Positions 54,109 through 64,000 of a DNA stretch of 64,000 nt are shown here, piece after piece. The DNA comes from Phytophthora sp. 'mugwort' (taxonomy: Eukaryota; Oomycota; Peronosporomycetes; Peronosporales; Peronosporaceae). The first letter of the stretch is position 1, and every line of letters starts with the position of its first letter. The DNA lies in assembly GCA_033558025.1 (NCBI GenBank), contig JAUCEF010000006.1, positions 4,216,001-4,280,000 of the forward strand, in the 5' to 3' direction. The position numbers and the translations under genes are program-made. The notes beneath the pieces were generated by a model, which was not told where the DNA came from, ran no database searches, and saw only the letters and a list, made by a program, of their open reading frames with translations.

Positions 54109-54294
54109 TGTTAAATACAGAATGCAGTTACCTGCGCATATGATGGTATAGTCGACAGAATATCATCATATGCGCAGGTAACTGCATTATATGATGGTAT
54201 AGTATACCATCATATGCGCAGGTAACTGCATTATATGATGGTATAGTCGACAGAATACCATCATATGCGCAGGTAACTGCATTCTGTATTTAAC
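54109..54294. repeat. nested palindromic array (cruciform-prone)
   Basis: Outer arms 54,109-54,150 and 54,256-54,294 are reverse complements (TGTTAAATACAGAATGCAG... and ...CTGCATTCTGTATTTAACA). Between them a unit containing ATCATATGCGCAGGTAACTG and ending ATGATGGTATAG is repeated about three times, and each repeat boundary is itself a palindrome (ATGATGGTATAGTATACCAT at the centre). No ORF. Looks like stacked ends of a small foldback element. Confidence 0.85.
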
Positions 54295-54674
54295 ATCCCA
54301 GCAAGACACAAAGAACAATCTATGGAGCACTCGTCACGGGAACGACGATGCAGTCCTGACCCGCTCGGCAAACCTTCTGAACTGCTCCAGAAGATCGGCC
54401 TCAGGGGGAAAGAAGTGGTAAATATCCTCAAGGACAGACTGGGAGGTGTGTGACCCCAAGGCTCTTCAGGAATACAAACTCTACTACATCCCAGGAGGAA
54501 GAGCTAAAGGCGAATTGGCCATACAAGGTGAAGACTTTTTCGTGGGTGAAGGTGAACTCTACACTTATTTTGGAAAAGGGTACGACTTTATAATTTGTTA
54601 AAAATGCGACTGAAGAAAATTTCTTTAGGAGGACTGCGCTTCTTGCTACCGGATGAGGCCTCGTCTCCGAGACG

Positions 54675-55580
54675 ATGATTGATTCCGAGTCTGACTTCGA
54701 AATACTGGATCAGCCTCGAATTGAACCGGCGCAACAATTTGTAGGCTTACCAGCTGGGAGAACTGATAACGCGGTGCCTGAAGGACAATCAATATCGTCA
54801 GAAGCCAAGGAAAACTCCAGAAAATCGTTTCTGCAGTTCTACGAAGCGGCATCCTCAACACCAGAGCTTCGGCAACAAAAACGAAAGCGCCGTAAGAAAC
54901 TCTCGACTACTGAAGGAAAAGCAACGATAGCGACAATAGATCAAATGGCACAGCGTCAATTACAAAAAACACGAGGGAAAGTCGACGCTACAACGTCACC
55001 CTTCTCGGTCAAGTATCGAGTAAACGAGGAGAAAATACCTTTCGTCGCTGCTGACGGCTGCGGCCACCTTGTGGAATTTTGGGCATATGAAGCTGCTTTG
55101 ATGGCCCAGGGTTGGCAAGCCCAGCTACTCCAAGACATTGATCTGCACTTGCTACGAGCAGTTGCTGCCATTGCTCGCCGCCAATTAGCACTCGAAATCA
55201 CTGGCGGAGAGCAAAAACCAGTTTCTCGTCCAATTGAAGATTCCAGCCCGCACGAAAGTTATTTTATGGCACTGAAGAGCGGTATTAAGGCATCTCAAAA
55301 CGACCTCTCATCGATGATAGCTGCTCTTATTGGGCAGACAGAGCAAGTACAGAGTCCCGAGCGTGTCGAGTTTGCAGCTCGTATCGGGATCCCGGCATTC
55401 GTGTCGACAGGTTCTGGAAATGTGATGCTCTTGCGCGACATCGAGCGCCACCTACTATTGATTGTCGCTGCTGTGCGTCAACATGTGCGAGCAATGAAGA
55501 TTTCCAGCTACACACGAGGGGAAATTTCTTCAGGCAAACGACTGGATTTGCGAGCACTCCAGCTTCACATTGAAAGATGA
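54675..55580 (+). CDS. protein of unknown function, 301 codons
   Basis: ATG 54,675, uninterrupted to TGA 55,578-55,580. Not recognised. N-terminal 95 residues are polar and include a basic patch RQQKRKRRKKLS that could be a nuclear localisation signal. Two similar helical segments follow, LLQDIDLHLLRAVAAIARRQ (about residues 153-175) and LLRDIERHLLLIVAAVRQHV (about 258-280), suggesting an internal duplication. GC-richer than the surrounding repeats. An upstream stretch at 54,440-54,590 (YKLYYIPGGRAKGELAIQGE, FFVGEGELYTYFGK) followed by GTACGA and, at 54,629, an AG could be a 5' exon, but the joining frame was not established. Could be a host gene or part of an unrecognised element. Confidence 0.55.
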   Translation: MIDSESDFEILDQPRIEPAQQFVGLPAGRTDNAVPEGQSISSEAKENSRKSFLQFYEAASSTPELRQQKRKRRKKLSTTEGKATIATIDQMAQRQLQKTRGKVDATTSPFSVKYRVNEEKIPFVAADGCGHLVEFWAYEAALMAQGWQAQLLQDIDLHLLRAVAAIARRQLALEITGGEQKPVSRPIEDSSPHESYFMALKSGIKASQNDLSSMIAALIGQTEQVQSPERVEFAARIGIPAFVSTGSGNVMLLRDIERHLLLIVAAVRQHVRAMKISSYTRGEISSGKRLDLRALQLHIER

Positions 55581-55873
55581 ATGCCGAACTGACCGATGTA
55601 TCAGCCATTGTTAGTGCATAAGCTGCTGCCGTGTCACGCGAGGATGCTTCAACGACTCCGGTACATTTTGTTTTGAGTTGTAGCAAAAATCCTTCGATTC
55701 CTAACACTTTTGCTGACATTTTTGGAGACTTTAGGTGGAGTTTAATGCTGACGTCGCGAGTCTCGAGACCGACAGCGAACAGTGGCTGGTTTGAAATCGA
55801 AAGTTTAGAACGCAGCTCCCAGATCGTCTGATACAGTACGGTACTATTGTACTAATACATGTAGTTCGTTTAC
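55581..55873. other. intergenic, no gene seen
   Basis: Short frames only, between the unknown gene and the piggyBac-like element. Confidence 0.4.
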
Positions 55874-58800
55874 CGTAAATCCCGGCGGTCATGTAACGTC
55901 GTAAGAAGTAATTAGGCAAGTGTAAAAACTTTCGTAAAAGTTTCCGGCTGTCAACATGGGGGTGCTTCCTACTGGTCGCTGTCATCTGCGAGATGAAGGA
56001 ATGAATGGTTCCTCGCTCAAGTACGAAGCACCCCCACGATAACCCTTTCGGTACCACAGGCTGTATTCTACAGGATAAAAGTTTTTGTATCCTGTATGCT
56101 ACAGGATGCAAAGCATGGTACACATTTCTCTAATGAAGTATACAAACTTTGAGTGAGCAACTTGGCATCAAGTTTTACAGTGATGTAGCTAACCTCGGGA
56201 TAATAATTCCCACCGTGCTATCTCGGTGGCGGGCCTCATTTGTCGAGAAAATCTGCCGCAGTTTCGCGCGCAAATTGCTCGCCTCCACCCCTGTCATTCA
56301 GAAACGCGGCGGCCGAAGCACACGTCTCAAGTGGTCATGACTGAGGAGCTGTCGTTCTCCGCTATGCGGCGGAACCTTCGCGCCCGAACTGGCGCCATAA
56401 CCACCGCGTGGCCTCTCAACGTTGACGAAGTACCACACGTCAAAGGGCTGGGTTTTGATAAGCGCGAGGCGGCGATGCGTGGACGTGTTTTGGGGCGAAG
56501 ACGAGCTGCTAAGGTTCGTTCCTGAAGAATGTAAGTTTACGGGTAAGCATGGCGCATCATAGCAGATCGTGGGTGCCTGAAGCTGTGTGTGTGTGGTAGA
56601 CGCTCTGAATCCTCCGTCAAAATGACAACGAGCTAACGGCGATACGGCCGATCATGCTCTGCGGCAGGCTACCATACACCAAGCCAGTGTGAGACGGCCG
56701 CAAAGTCATGTGTCTCCTCATTCGCCGCACCTTCCGGATGATCTGTCAGCATCGAGCTATTCTAGTTCTCCGCCAGTGCAGAGCGATGATATCTCCACTG
56801 AGTCGCGCCCACCTCCCGCGAGTACACCAGCGCCAAGTACACCGCCGGTCCGCCATGTATTAGCCATGACAGCGCCTAGGCCAAGCACACCAGCACCTCG
56901 TGGCGCCACTGCAGCGTCTACGGTGGGAACAAGAATAAGACCGCGATGATTCGGACGAGGGTTCATGGAATCTGGTGATGAGGAGGACTTCTGCGTCGAC
57001 GATGAGCCTAAATAATGACGACAGTGATGCGTTCATTCCCGAAGCCAGCGCCGCAAAAAGTTATGACGAGACGGAAGAGACCCCAGCAGCACCTGAAGCC
57101 TCCGATAATAAAAAAGATTGGAAAACGATGATGAGGCAGACCTGCTGCATCTGTTCTACGTGCCGTGCGAGCTCCGAAGACATATCGAAGGACGACTTAC
57201 GTCAGCATAGCAGCAATGGCTGAGAGGCTCACATGGAGAACTCAAGTACGTTCGTCCGTGACAATACAGGATAAGCTTTGTCACTGACTAACTTATCATG
57301 TCCTTTACAGGCCGCGACGTTCGACTTCCTGTAGCGCAGCTTGAACAACGTGCTGCGGCTCCCAGCGAGGTTGCAGAAACGATTGGGCTTAATCTTGAGA
57401 GGCTTTTCTTCTTGATGCTCCCCAAAGAGATGTGGGTTCACATCGCGGATGAGACGAACGCATAGCAGCACTGGCAGCGCAACTTTTCGCCAGGCCAGCT
57501 CGCGGAGTGGAATCAGCGCCGGCGCGCCCGCAATCCTTTACATCGCCTAAAACGTCCTGCACAACGCGCGAGGATATGGCGAAGTTCAAGGAGATCCAGC
57601 CCTACGAGTTAGTGAACTTCATCGGTCTGCTGTGTGCTACAGCTTTGTGCCCTTCTCGTGGGAAACTATCTCGTGACTGGGTTACAAACGCACAAGGAGC
57701 GGTACCTTGAGGCACTTTCGGGGGGTTCATGGCCCGGCACTGCTTCGGAGAGATTATTCGCTATCTCCACTTCAGTAGCAACGACGCTCCGGACGCTAGA
57801 CGTGTGAAGACGTGGAAAATCAAGCCAGTGACAGACACTATTAATGCAACATTCGCTGCTGGAATGACTGTGAAGTCCTCGCATTGCATTTGCCGAAGGG
57901 ATGATTCCAATGAGAAGCGGATTCAAACCGGTGCGGCAATACCTCAGAGCAAAGCCCCACCCTTGGGGTACGAAGTGCTACCTTACGTGCGACTCGGGCA
58001 CCGGATATTGCTACAGAACAGAGATCTATCTAGGCCGCGAGGAAGAAGACCGGAGGGATTTGCCGCTATTCGAGAATGGTGTTTTGCGGAATATTGACAG
58101 CGTGCTGCAAGGTGAAAGGAATCGTCTTATAATTACAGATCGCTTCTACATCAGTGTCCAGCTCTCCGCCATGCTACTTGATCGCGGTCTCTACCACGTT
58201 GGAACGATACGTACTCACCGCCTCAGATTCTGCAATCGCATTGTCTACAAGAAGAATGAGGTCGCACGCGCACGACCACGCTCAGTGGCACCTTCGCGAC
58301 ATGAGATTGGGCAAGTTGATAAATTCGGTGGAAAGGCACAAACAGAAGCGACGGCAATATTCCTGCAAAGTCTGCTCGATTCTACGGCGTGCGCAACTTC
58401 TACCGGCATGGGAGACAACATATTTGTGCAGGACGTGCTCAAATGCGCACATCAGCGGCATCATCTATCTCTGCCAACGTGTCCGCCAGCACGACCCTAA
58501 TGGTCCTGTCAGCACCGCCACGTGCCACGTGATATGGCATGACATGTGGCGCAACGGCACTGACATACCGGACGGCGTCCGATACCGACATCGCGCGCCT
58601 CAGGAACTCGAGATGGTGGTGATGAGTCTAACAACAGCGAAAGTGTAGATGATGAGCAATGAAGCTAGCCCCATTTGATAATGCGATATCCGCTTCTACC
58701 TGCGTTCAGTGGACTTCAGTGTTGAACTCATCTGCGTGGGCAACACTCAACTGCGCAGCGCTTCGCTGTATCTGCTGCGGGTGCTGTGTTCGGCTGCAAT

Positions 58801-59230
58801 GGGAACCTGCAATGACACCCTACAGCTGCAGAGGTACTGGACGATAGAGAACGATTCACGGGCGCTAAAAAGACACGCGAGGGAATGACCTGATTGTGAA
58901 TAATTTCTAGATGTAGACATATATTTTCGACAAGCGCATCACCCTTGATGCGCATGGGCTGGTCATTTCATGTGCGGTACAGGTTATCATGCCGTACAAT
59001 TTCACGTATCTTTTACTACCCACTATATCAGTGTAGTTAGGGGAGGATTCCCTCTGACTTCGCCAAAACTCCGCAAACATCTAAAATATTTGTATCCTGT
59101 ACATATTGAACAGGATAAATTGAAGCAAAAACGTGGTACCGAAGGGGTTAACAGCAGGAAACGTTTTACAAGAGTTTTTACACTTGCCTAATTCACTTAT
59201 TACGGCGGTACATGACCGCCGTGGTTTACG
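55874..59230 (+). mobile_element. piggyBac-like DNA transposon with terminal inverted repeats
   Basis: The ends match as imperfect inverted repeats of about 100 bp: the left end begins CGTAAATCCCGGCGGTCATG and the right end, read in reverse, CGTAAACCACGGCGGTCATG. Both continue with TAATTAGGCAAGTGTAAAAA-type and CCTTTCGGTACCAC-type blocks (left about 55,874-56,060; right about 59,080-59,230). They enclose a piggyBac transposase remnant. A short GGGGGTGCTTC...GAAGCACCCCC inverted pair (55,959-56,035) sits inside the left end only. A TTAA target duplication was not identified. Confidence 0.75.
56149..58650 (+). pseudogene. piggyBac-like transposase (DDE_Tnp_1_7), frameshifted
   Basis: Cut-and-paste transposase remnant. 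N-terminal acidic and Pro-rich segments (56,689-57,223), then YELVNFIGLLCATALCPSRG (57,507-57,710), FGEIIRYLHFSSNDAPDARR (57,729-57,850), and the catalytic core 57,901-58,500: PHPWGTKCYLTCDSGTGYCY (first Asp), NRLIITDRFYISVQLSAMLL (second Asp), LYHVGTIRTHRLRFCNR. The third Asp region and the C-terminal Cys-rich domain are degraded after 58,500. At least four frame changes. Confidence 0.82.
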
Positions 59231-59403
59231 TATCACTTTGTAGTTTTTGATCGCTTCCCTCGTGTTATTTCAAAACCACCCACATCAATAGGTGGGTGAT
59301 TGGGACGTCGATTTAACGTCTCTAATTGGTCGAAACCCTTTCGAAAAGCTCAGCCTCTCCCCTCTCCGGTCAGCAGTTCAGTGCCAAGACATCGCCAAGC
59401 CCA

Positions 59404-60876
59404 ATGAGCTTCCCGAGCTTCGCGGCCCAGACGCCGCGCGTGGCTGTGCCCGGGCTGCGCAACCTGGGCAATACGTGCTTCTTCAACGCCATCCTACAGG
59501 CGCTGGCCTCGCTCTCGAGCGTACACGACTTCCTTGAGGAGATCGAGCAACGCGCGCGCGTCACACGCCGCCATCTCGCTTTCACGGGGGCACTGCGCGA
59601 CTGCCTGGGGGCACTGGCACCAAGGGAGGAGCACGAACCGTGCGGCGTCGTGGCGCCTAGAGTGCTGAATGCCGAGCTAACGAGCAGGCTTACCGCCTTC
59701 CGGGGTAAGAAGCAGCAGGACTCACAGGAGCTGCTGCAGTTCCTCTTCAAGCTCGTGGGCAGCGAGCAGCGCCGCTGCTCCGTGCAGGATCGCGGCCTCG
59801 TGGACTTGTCGGTCAATGACATACCGGACCCCGCTATGTGTAGGTCTATCAGCGACCTGCGTCTCTTGCAAGCAGTAGACGAACGCGACTGGAATCCGCT
59901 GCAGGGGCTGCAAGTGAACTTGCTGCAATGCGCCCGCTGCGCTCGCTTCCGACCGCTTAGCAACCAGCCATTCTTGGACGTTTCGTTGTCGCTGGTGGCA
60001 CCCGGAGATAAGAAGATTTCTCGACTCACAGACGCGCTGAAGCTGTATACGGAGGCGGAGGTCATTAAAGGCGTTGAGTGTAGCTACTGCAGCGTTGTGG
60101 ACGAGCTGGAAGCCGCGAGGAGGGAGTACGCACGCGCCTTGAAAGAGCAGGTGAGGCTGCTGCAGAGCTCGAATGTAAATGACCTTGTGGTGCTGGAAAT
60201 TGAGCAGCACGAGCGCAAGGACTGGATCCACACGCTCGAGCAGCTGACCAACTCATCTACGAGCTTTGACTTGGAGCAGCTTGAGCGTCCAATTCCTCGT
60301 AGCCGTGGTGAGTGTTTTAAGTGGTTGCAGTTCTCGCGTAGCCCGGATGTCTTCTGCTTCCACCTCAATCGGAAGGTTTTCATGAGGACCGGTGGAGCAG
60401 TCAAGCTGGAGACGTACGTTGAGTTCCCTTTGGAGCTAGATATGGACGACTATTGCCAGTACGAAACCAATGCTGTGACTGCTCAGAATGAGATGAATGG
60501 CTCCCGTTCCGGGTCTGCTTCCATGCGACGGCCTCGGACATCGATACCGTTATTTGCCGAGGCGTCAAAGCAACAGTACCTGCTTTATGACCTGACAGCC
60601 GTGATCCTCCACCACGGCAACGAGCGCTGTGGCCACTTCACGGCTTACCGTCGCGCCAGTGCCTCACAGTGGTTCTTCGTGTCAGATGATAATGTACGTG
60701 AGGCTCCAGTCACCGAAGTTCTCAAGAGTTGTGCGTATATGCTGTTCTACGAACGTAAACTTCGGTCGAAGCGGACAACACGCAGTTCCGAGACGGAAGA
60801 GACGACCGATGATGACGATAGCCTGCCCGACGTCCCGTTCGAGCCCCATGTGCTGCTAGCAAACGGGCGTTTCTGA
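59404..60876 (+). CDS. ubiquitin-specific protease (USP, peptidase C19)
   Basis: Removes ubiquitin from proteins. The frame opens earlier (59,326) but only with TTG; the first ATG is 59,404, giving 490 residues. Cys box: LRNLGNTCFFNAILQALASL with catalytic Cys at about residue 25. The middle has a CARC...CSYC pair of the zinc-ribbon kind found in USP fingers (LLQCARCARFRP, VECSYC). His box: HGNERCGHFTAYRRAS with catalytic His near residue 411, then WFFVSDDNV and AYMLFYER. An acidic tail (ETEETTDDDDSLPD) follows. The short catalytic core with few insertions resembles the USP30/Ubp1 group, but that placement is tentative. Single exon, strong GC bias, directly right of the piggyBac-like element. 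Confidence 0.92.
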   Translation: MSFPSFAAQTPRVAVPGLRNLGNTCFFNAILQALASLSSVHDFLEEIEQRARVTRRHLAFTGALRDCLGALAPREEHEPCGVVAPRVLNAELTSRLTAFRGKKQQDSQELLQFLFKLVGSEQRRCSVQDRGLVDLSVNDIPDPAMCRSISDLRLLQAVDERDWNPLQGLQVNLLQCARCARFRPLSNQPFLDVSLSLVAPGDKKISRLTDALKLYTEAEVIKGVECSYCSVVDELEAARREYARALKEQVRLLQSSNVNDLVVLEIEQHERKDWIHTLEQLTNSSTSFDLEQLERPIPRSRGECFKWLQFSRSPDVFCFHLNRKVFMRTGGAVKLETYVEFPLELDMDDYCQYETNAVTAQNEMNGSRSGSASMRRPRTSIPLFAEASKQQYLLYDLTAVILHHGNERCGHFTAYRRASASQWFFVSDDNVREAPVTEVLKSCAYMLFYERKLRSKRTTRSSETEETTDDDDSLPDVPFEPHVLLANGRF

Positions 60877-61174
60877 GTAGTCATCATCACACAGAGAGGG
60901 CTGACTCTGAAGATCGCGCTCGTAATATATAGTGATAATTATTGCTGAAATCGTTGAAGTAGTGTGTTAACCGAGTTCTACTTGAAGTAGCCTGTCTTGG
61001 CAGTGTTTGATTGGTCCTCGTCTCCGAGACCTGTCCAACACGATAAACCTTCTAGAACCGTTGCTCAACCCTCCTTAAGCCACTACAACATTGAAGAGGG
61101 AAACCAGAGCCGCGTCGGCCTGTGGCCACCACACAATAGCCTGAATCAATTGACCCCGACACCTTCGCTTCCTC
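60877..61174. other. intergenic between USP and GrpE
   Basis: 298 bp between same-strand genes. It should hold the USP 3' end and GrpE promoter. No specific motif could be assigned. Confidence 0.4.
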
Positions 61175-61831
61175 ATGCTCCGCCGTGTCGTCCTGTCAAG
61201 CGCCGCCGCCCGCGGCATGACGCGCATGCAGCTGCGCCTTGTCAGCCAGACGCCCGCTTGCTTTGCCGATGAGAAGCCCGCGGCCGCATCTGAGGCGTCC
61301 AAGCCCGATGAGCCCAAGGAGCTCAGCGAGACGGAGAAGCTAGAGCAGCAGGTGGAGGAGCTCTCGACCAAGAATAAGGACATGAACGACCGCCTTCTGC
61401 GCGCACTGGCCGACGCTGAGAACGTTCGCCGCATCTCCCGCGTGGACGTAAGCAATGCGCGCGAGTTTGCCATCTCCAAGTTCGCCAAGGCGCTGCTGGA
61501 CGTGTCGGATAACCTCAAGCGTGCGCACCAGAGCATCGACATTGAGGCGTTGCAGCCGGAGAAACAGCTAGATGCCATCAAGGTTCTCCATGAGGGTGTG
61601 GTCATGACGGAACAGCAGTTGCAGAAGGTTTTTCGCGAGTTTAAGATCCACGAGGTGGGCTCCGTGGGGGACAAGTTCGACCCCAACGTGCACGACGCGC
61701 TATTCGAGTATGAGGATGCTTCCAAGGAGGCTGGATCCGTTGGACAGCTCATGAAGGCAGGCTACCTACTTAACGAGCGGGTCATCCGTCCGGCGCAGGT
61801 TGGCGTCGTCAAGGCCCCCAAGGATCAGTAA
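61175..61831 (+). CDS. grpE: GrpE, mitochondrial Hsp70 nucleotide exchange factor
   Basis: Swaps ADP for ATP on mitochondrial Hsp70 during protein import and folding. ATG 61,175; 218 residues. The first 30 or so residues (MLRRVVLSSAAARGMTRMQL) are Arg/Ala/Ser-rich with no acids, a typical mitochondrial presequence. A Glu/Lys coiled coil follows (ETEKLEQQVEELSTKNKDMN), then NDRLLRALADAENVRRISR, SKFAKALLDVSDNLKRA and the C-terminal beta domain GSVGDKFDPNVHDALFEYED, VGQLMKAGYLLNERVIRPAQ. All GrpE signatures are present and the length is normal. Apparently intact single exon. Confidence 0.96.
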   Translation: MLRRVVLSSAAARGMTRMQLRLVSQTPACFADEKPAAASEASKPDEPKELSETEKLEQQVEELSTKNKDMNDRLLRALADAENVRRISRVDVSNAREFAISKFAKALLDVSDNLKRAHQSIDIEALQPEKQLDAIKVLHEGVVMTEQQLQKVFREFKIHEVGSVGDKFDPNVHDALFEYEDASKEAGSVGQLMKAGYLLNERVIRPAQVGVVKAPKDQ

Positions 61832-62759
61832 GACATGAGCGTCTCATGGTTCACGATGGGAACAGTAGAGGAGGAAATACATGTACGAAACCATTGCATA
61901 GGAGTTACGATATGATTGCTCTGCATTGGCTAGGACGGCTTAGACCGAATTCTTGACGGTCAAGTCCAAGATTGATTTCCACCAAGGCTTAGACCACGGG
62001 CATTTCAGGCACTCGTGATATATGACCAATTATGCTAACTCACCTTCTGTTTCGCATACGAAAACACTGATTCCTTTAATGAATAATTCTACAGTCGCTA
62101 TCCAAGTGAAGTTTCGTACTACAGTATAAATGCATTGTTCAACTGCCCATCACCGTTTCCTAAATTTATAGTACGTACTTCTGAAAGTGCGGAGGGCATA
62201 CTCGAATCGACGACCCAATTAATATCAGCCGATAAACTCGTCCGCGACCGCCAAGCGGTGCATACTGAGGGTGAGATTTTCTCATGAGAAGCGAGTAGTC
62301 CACAGCAATTATCTTCGGCGATGGTACATCTGCATTCTTTCAGCGAGACGGCAAGAAAAAAAAGTTAGTTACCGTTTCGGCCGTGAATATCCTCGAGAGT
62401 AAATGTGTCATCGGCCGTGTAGAATAATATTATGATCTCATAGCAAAGTACAAATTTAGGTAACACGGATCTCAAAAGGGATTTTTGTAAGCAACGGTGC
62501 TATATATAAAATTAAAATATGGGTATCCCTAGAAGTATTATCTAAAGTGTGTGTAGATGCTGTCGTTCGGCGATCAATATACGACCGTGCCAGCATAGCT
62601 GTCTGGTGGAATAAGTGTGTGTGCCACGCTCATGTAGCTAAGGTAGGAGGTAGGATTCTACAGTAGTTGTCTAAATTTAAACGTGTAACTCTATTCAATT
62701 GTCTATATAAAATGATACACTATCTGTAAAATGCAGTGTACACTTGCCGCTCATACCGT
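61832..62759. other. 930-bp convergent intergenic region
   Basis: Lies between GrpE and the MDN1 stop, so it serves as 3' region for both. AT-rich, no ORF of note, no repeat recognised within the window. Confidence 0.5.
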
Positions 62760-64000
62760 TCAGCTCTTGGCCTGCAGCATCTCGAACCACTGGCGAAGTG
62801 AATCTGACAGGATCTCTGGCAGCATCGCCGATGTCGGCAGCAGCACATAGTACGGGAACGGGTAGTTCTCCAGATACGGCACCATGTGCACCTTACCCTT
62901 CTCGAATGTCACGCTCTGGGTGTCCAGAATGGAAGTCTGCTGGTTGTTGTCGTCCTCATTCTCGGCTGCACCTTGATCCACGATAAGCAGCACGATAAGC
63001 TGTTGGCGCTCCAGTGCTGTCTCGATCAGCTTGCGGATACGAATGCGGCCGTCCGAGTCAAAGCGACCGTCCGAGATCAAGAAGACGATCTGTGTGAACT
63101 CGACAGTGCTACTCGAAGCCGAGGACGACTGCTTGGCCGTCTCGAGCAACTGTAAGATCGTATCCAGCGTCTGTACCATGTTGGTCTTCTTCTGCTGGAA
63201 GCCGAAGCGGCCAATTAAGCGACTGCCGGCGTCATCGGTGAACGGTGTGTCGAAAGCGTGCAGCAGCTCCAAATCCTGACCGAACTTCACCACTGAAAGT
63301 TCTCCAACCTCAAGCTGCGTCATACCCTTGCACAACGTGGCAAGAGCTTCCAGTGCCAAGCGACCAGCATGATTGTCTGCCATAGACTCAGAATCATCAA
63401 TAGCAATCATCACCTGGTATTGGCGTTTGGATGGACGTGTACGACGCAGCCAGATTTTATCCTTGCGGAACTGACTCGCGATGTACGGGATCACCTTACG
63501 CATGTTGATGCGCTTGCCCGTACGAAAGTCACCCTCGAGTTTAGCACGCAGCATAGGCTCCAATACCAGCCGGAGCTGCTCGCACAAACGCTGAGACGCA
63601 CCAGCAGTCAATGCTGTGTATTTTGCCCACAGGTCCGCGCCGCGTTCCTGCTCCAATTGCGACGACCAGTTGGCAATGAATGAATCCAGTTCGTCGCGCA
63701 AAGTAGCAACTTCATCCGGGGACAGTAACTTCACCGCTTTGGCCTCTGCTTCGTCGCCCTCGTCTTGGTCCTGTATGCTATTAGTCAAGTCAAGGTCGCG
63801 CAATCTCGATGGAAGGCGCTCCGTCTCATCATCCAAAAGCTCGTGCTCTCCGCCCTGCGCGGGGTTCTCCGGCTTCATCTCTTCATCCAGCTTCTGATCC
63901 TCTTGCTTCGTCGCACGCTCTTCAGCTGAATCCGAGTCGGGATTAGGCTCCTGCTTGGCCAGCTTGGGCTTAATCTGCGGCTCCTTCTCATCGATCCCCT
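62760..64000 (-). CDS. MDN1: midasin (MDN1/Rea1), C-terminal VWA part, runs off the window
   Basis: Giant AAA+ ATPase that strips assembly factors from pre-60S ribosomes in the nucleolus and nucleoplasm. Only the last 413 codons are here. An acidic Glu/Asp-rich linker (from the window edge to about 63,730, open across 64,000) is followed by LREQL-type helices, RTGKRINMRKVIPYIASQFR, KDKIWLRRTRPSKRQYQVMI and the MIDAS metal site IAIDDSESMADN (DxSxS), with FLISDGRFDSDGRIR later. The end MVPYLENYPFPYYVLLPTSA and LPEILSDSLRQWFEML is the characteristic midasin C-terminus. Intact so far as seen. Confidence 0.95.
   Translation of the reverse strand, partial: GIDEKEPQIKPKLAKQEPNPDSDSAEERATKQEDQKLDEEMKPENPAQGGEHELLDDETERLPSRLRDLDLTNSIQDQDEGDEAEAKAVKLLSPDEVATLRDELDSFIANWSSQLEQERGADLWAKYTALTAGASQRLCEQLRLVLEPMLRAKLEGDFRTGKRINMRKVIPYIASQFRKDKIWLRRTRPSKRQYQVMIAIDDSESMADNHAGRLALEALATLCKGMTQLEVGELSVVKFGQDLELLHAFDTPFTDDAGSRLIGRFGFQQKKTNMVQTLDTILQLLETAKQSSSASSSTVEFTQIVFLISDGRFDSDGRIRIRKLIETALERQQLIVLLIVDQGAAENEDDNNQQTSILDTQSVTFEKGKVHMVPYLENYPFPYYVLLPTSAMLPEILSDSLRQWFEMLQAKS

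Noticed and set aside
54109..54294. CRISPR-like array
   Set aside because: The repeats are palindromic and adjacent without unique spacers of constant length, and the genome is eukaryotic.
59370..60404. Minus-strand frames up to 231 codons opposite the USP gene
   Set aside because: Shadows of the USP frame; Ser/Arg/Cys-rich composition typical of antisense of GC-rich coding DNA.
61075..61752. 225-codon minus-strand frame opposite GrpE
   Set aside because: Shadow ORF; GrpE on the plus strand has all family signatures.

Overview
The window looks like nuclear DNA of an oomycete, most likely Phytophthora or a close relative. This is judged from the mix of compact, intron-poor genes with high-GC coding sequence, short GT-AG introns where they occur, and a dense nest of Gypsy (chromodomain), Copia, Harbinger, pogo-like and piggyBac elements of the kinds common in that genus. 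No database search was possible.

Layout. (1) 1-5 kb, host genes: the 3' part of an FKBP/TPR immunophilin with seven introns, then a Tudor-SN (SND1) gene on the opposite strand, with a 365-bp repeat between them. (2) 5-9.3 kb: a degraded PIF/Harbinger element (transposase plus Myb/SANT-like partner) and a pogo/Tc5-type transposase remnant cut off at 9,300. (3) 9.3-29.1 kb: an AT-richer endogenous DNA virus of the Polinton/Polinton-like (PLV) class. It carries remnants of protein-primed DNA polymerase B, chromodomain integrase, packaging ATPase, penton, major capsid protein, adenain-like protease, a fibre with a Peptidase S74 chaperone, a small ExoX-like ORF, a zinc-finger-like ORF and several unrecognised ORFs. 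About 6.28 kb of it (integrase C-terminus to the ATPase P-loop) is present twice, head to head, as a giant inverted repeat (9,301-15,591 and 17,492-23,772) around a 1.9-kb unique spacer. (4) 29.9-53.1 kb: a graveyard of Harbinger, Gypsy and Copia remnants. It includes one fairly complete minus-strand chromodomain Gypsy (about 45.3-53.1 kb) that carries a long opposite-strand reading frame next to its 3' LTR, and a Copia gag with an inverted middle. (5) 53.7-59.2 kb: a second, inverted copy of the 365-bp repeat, a nested palindromic array, a 301-codon gene of unknown function, and a piggyBac-like element with terminal inverted repeats. (6) 59.4-64 kb, host genes again: a ubiquitin-specific protease, mitochondrial GrpE, and the C-terminal part of midasin (MDN1), which runs off the window.

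How the parts relate. The host genes are housekeeping (protein folding, RNA metabolism, deubiquitination, ribosome assembly) and show no functional link to the repeats. The roughly 54-kb block between SND1 and the USP gene behaves as a repeat island. Within the virus the gene set is what a virion-forming element needs (replication, integration, packaging, maturation, capsid, receptor-binding fibre), but nearly every large gene has a stop or frameshift, so it is a fossil. Several defects are shared by both arms of the giant inverted repeat, whereas one block of roughly 600 bp has diverged with different defects in each arm. That pattern points to a duplication followed by patchy sequence homogenisation.
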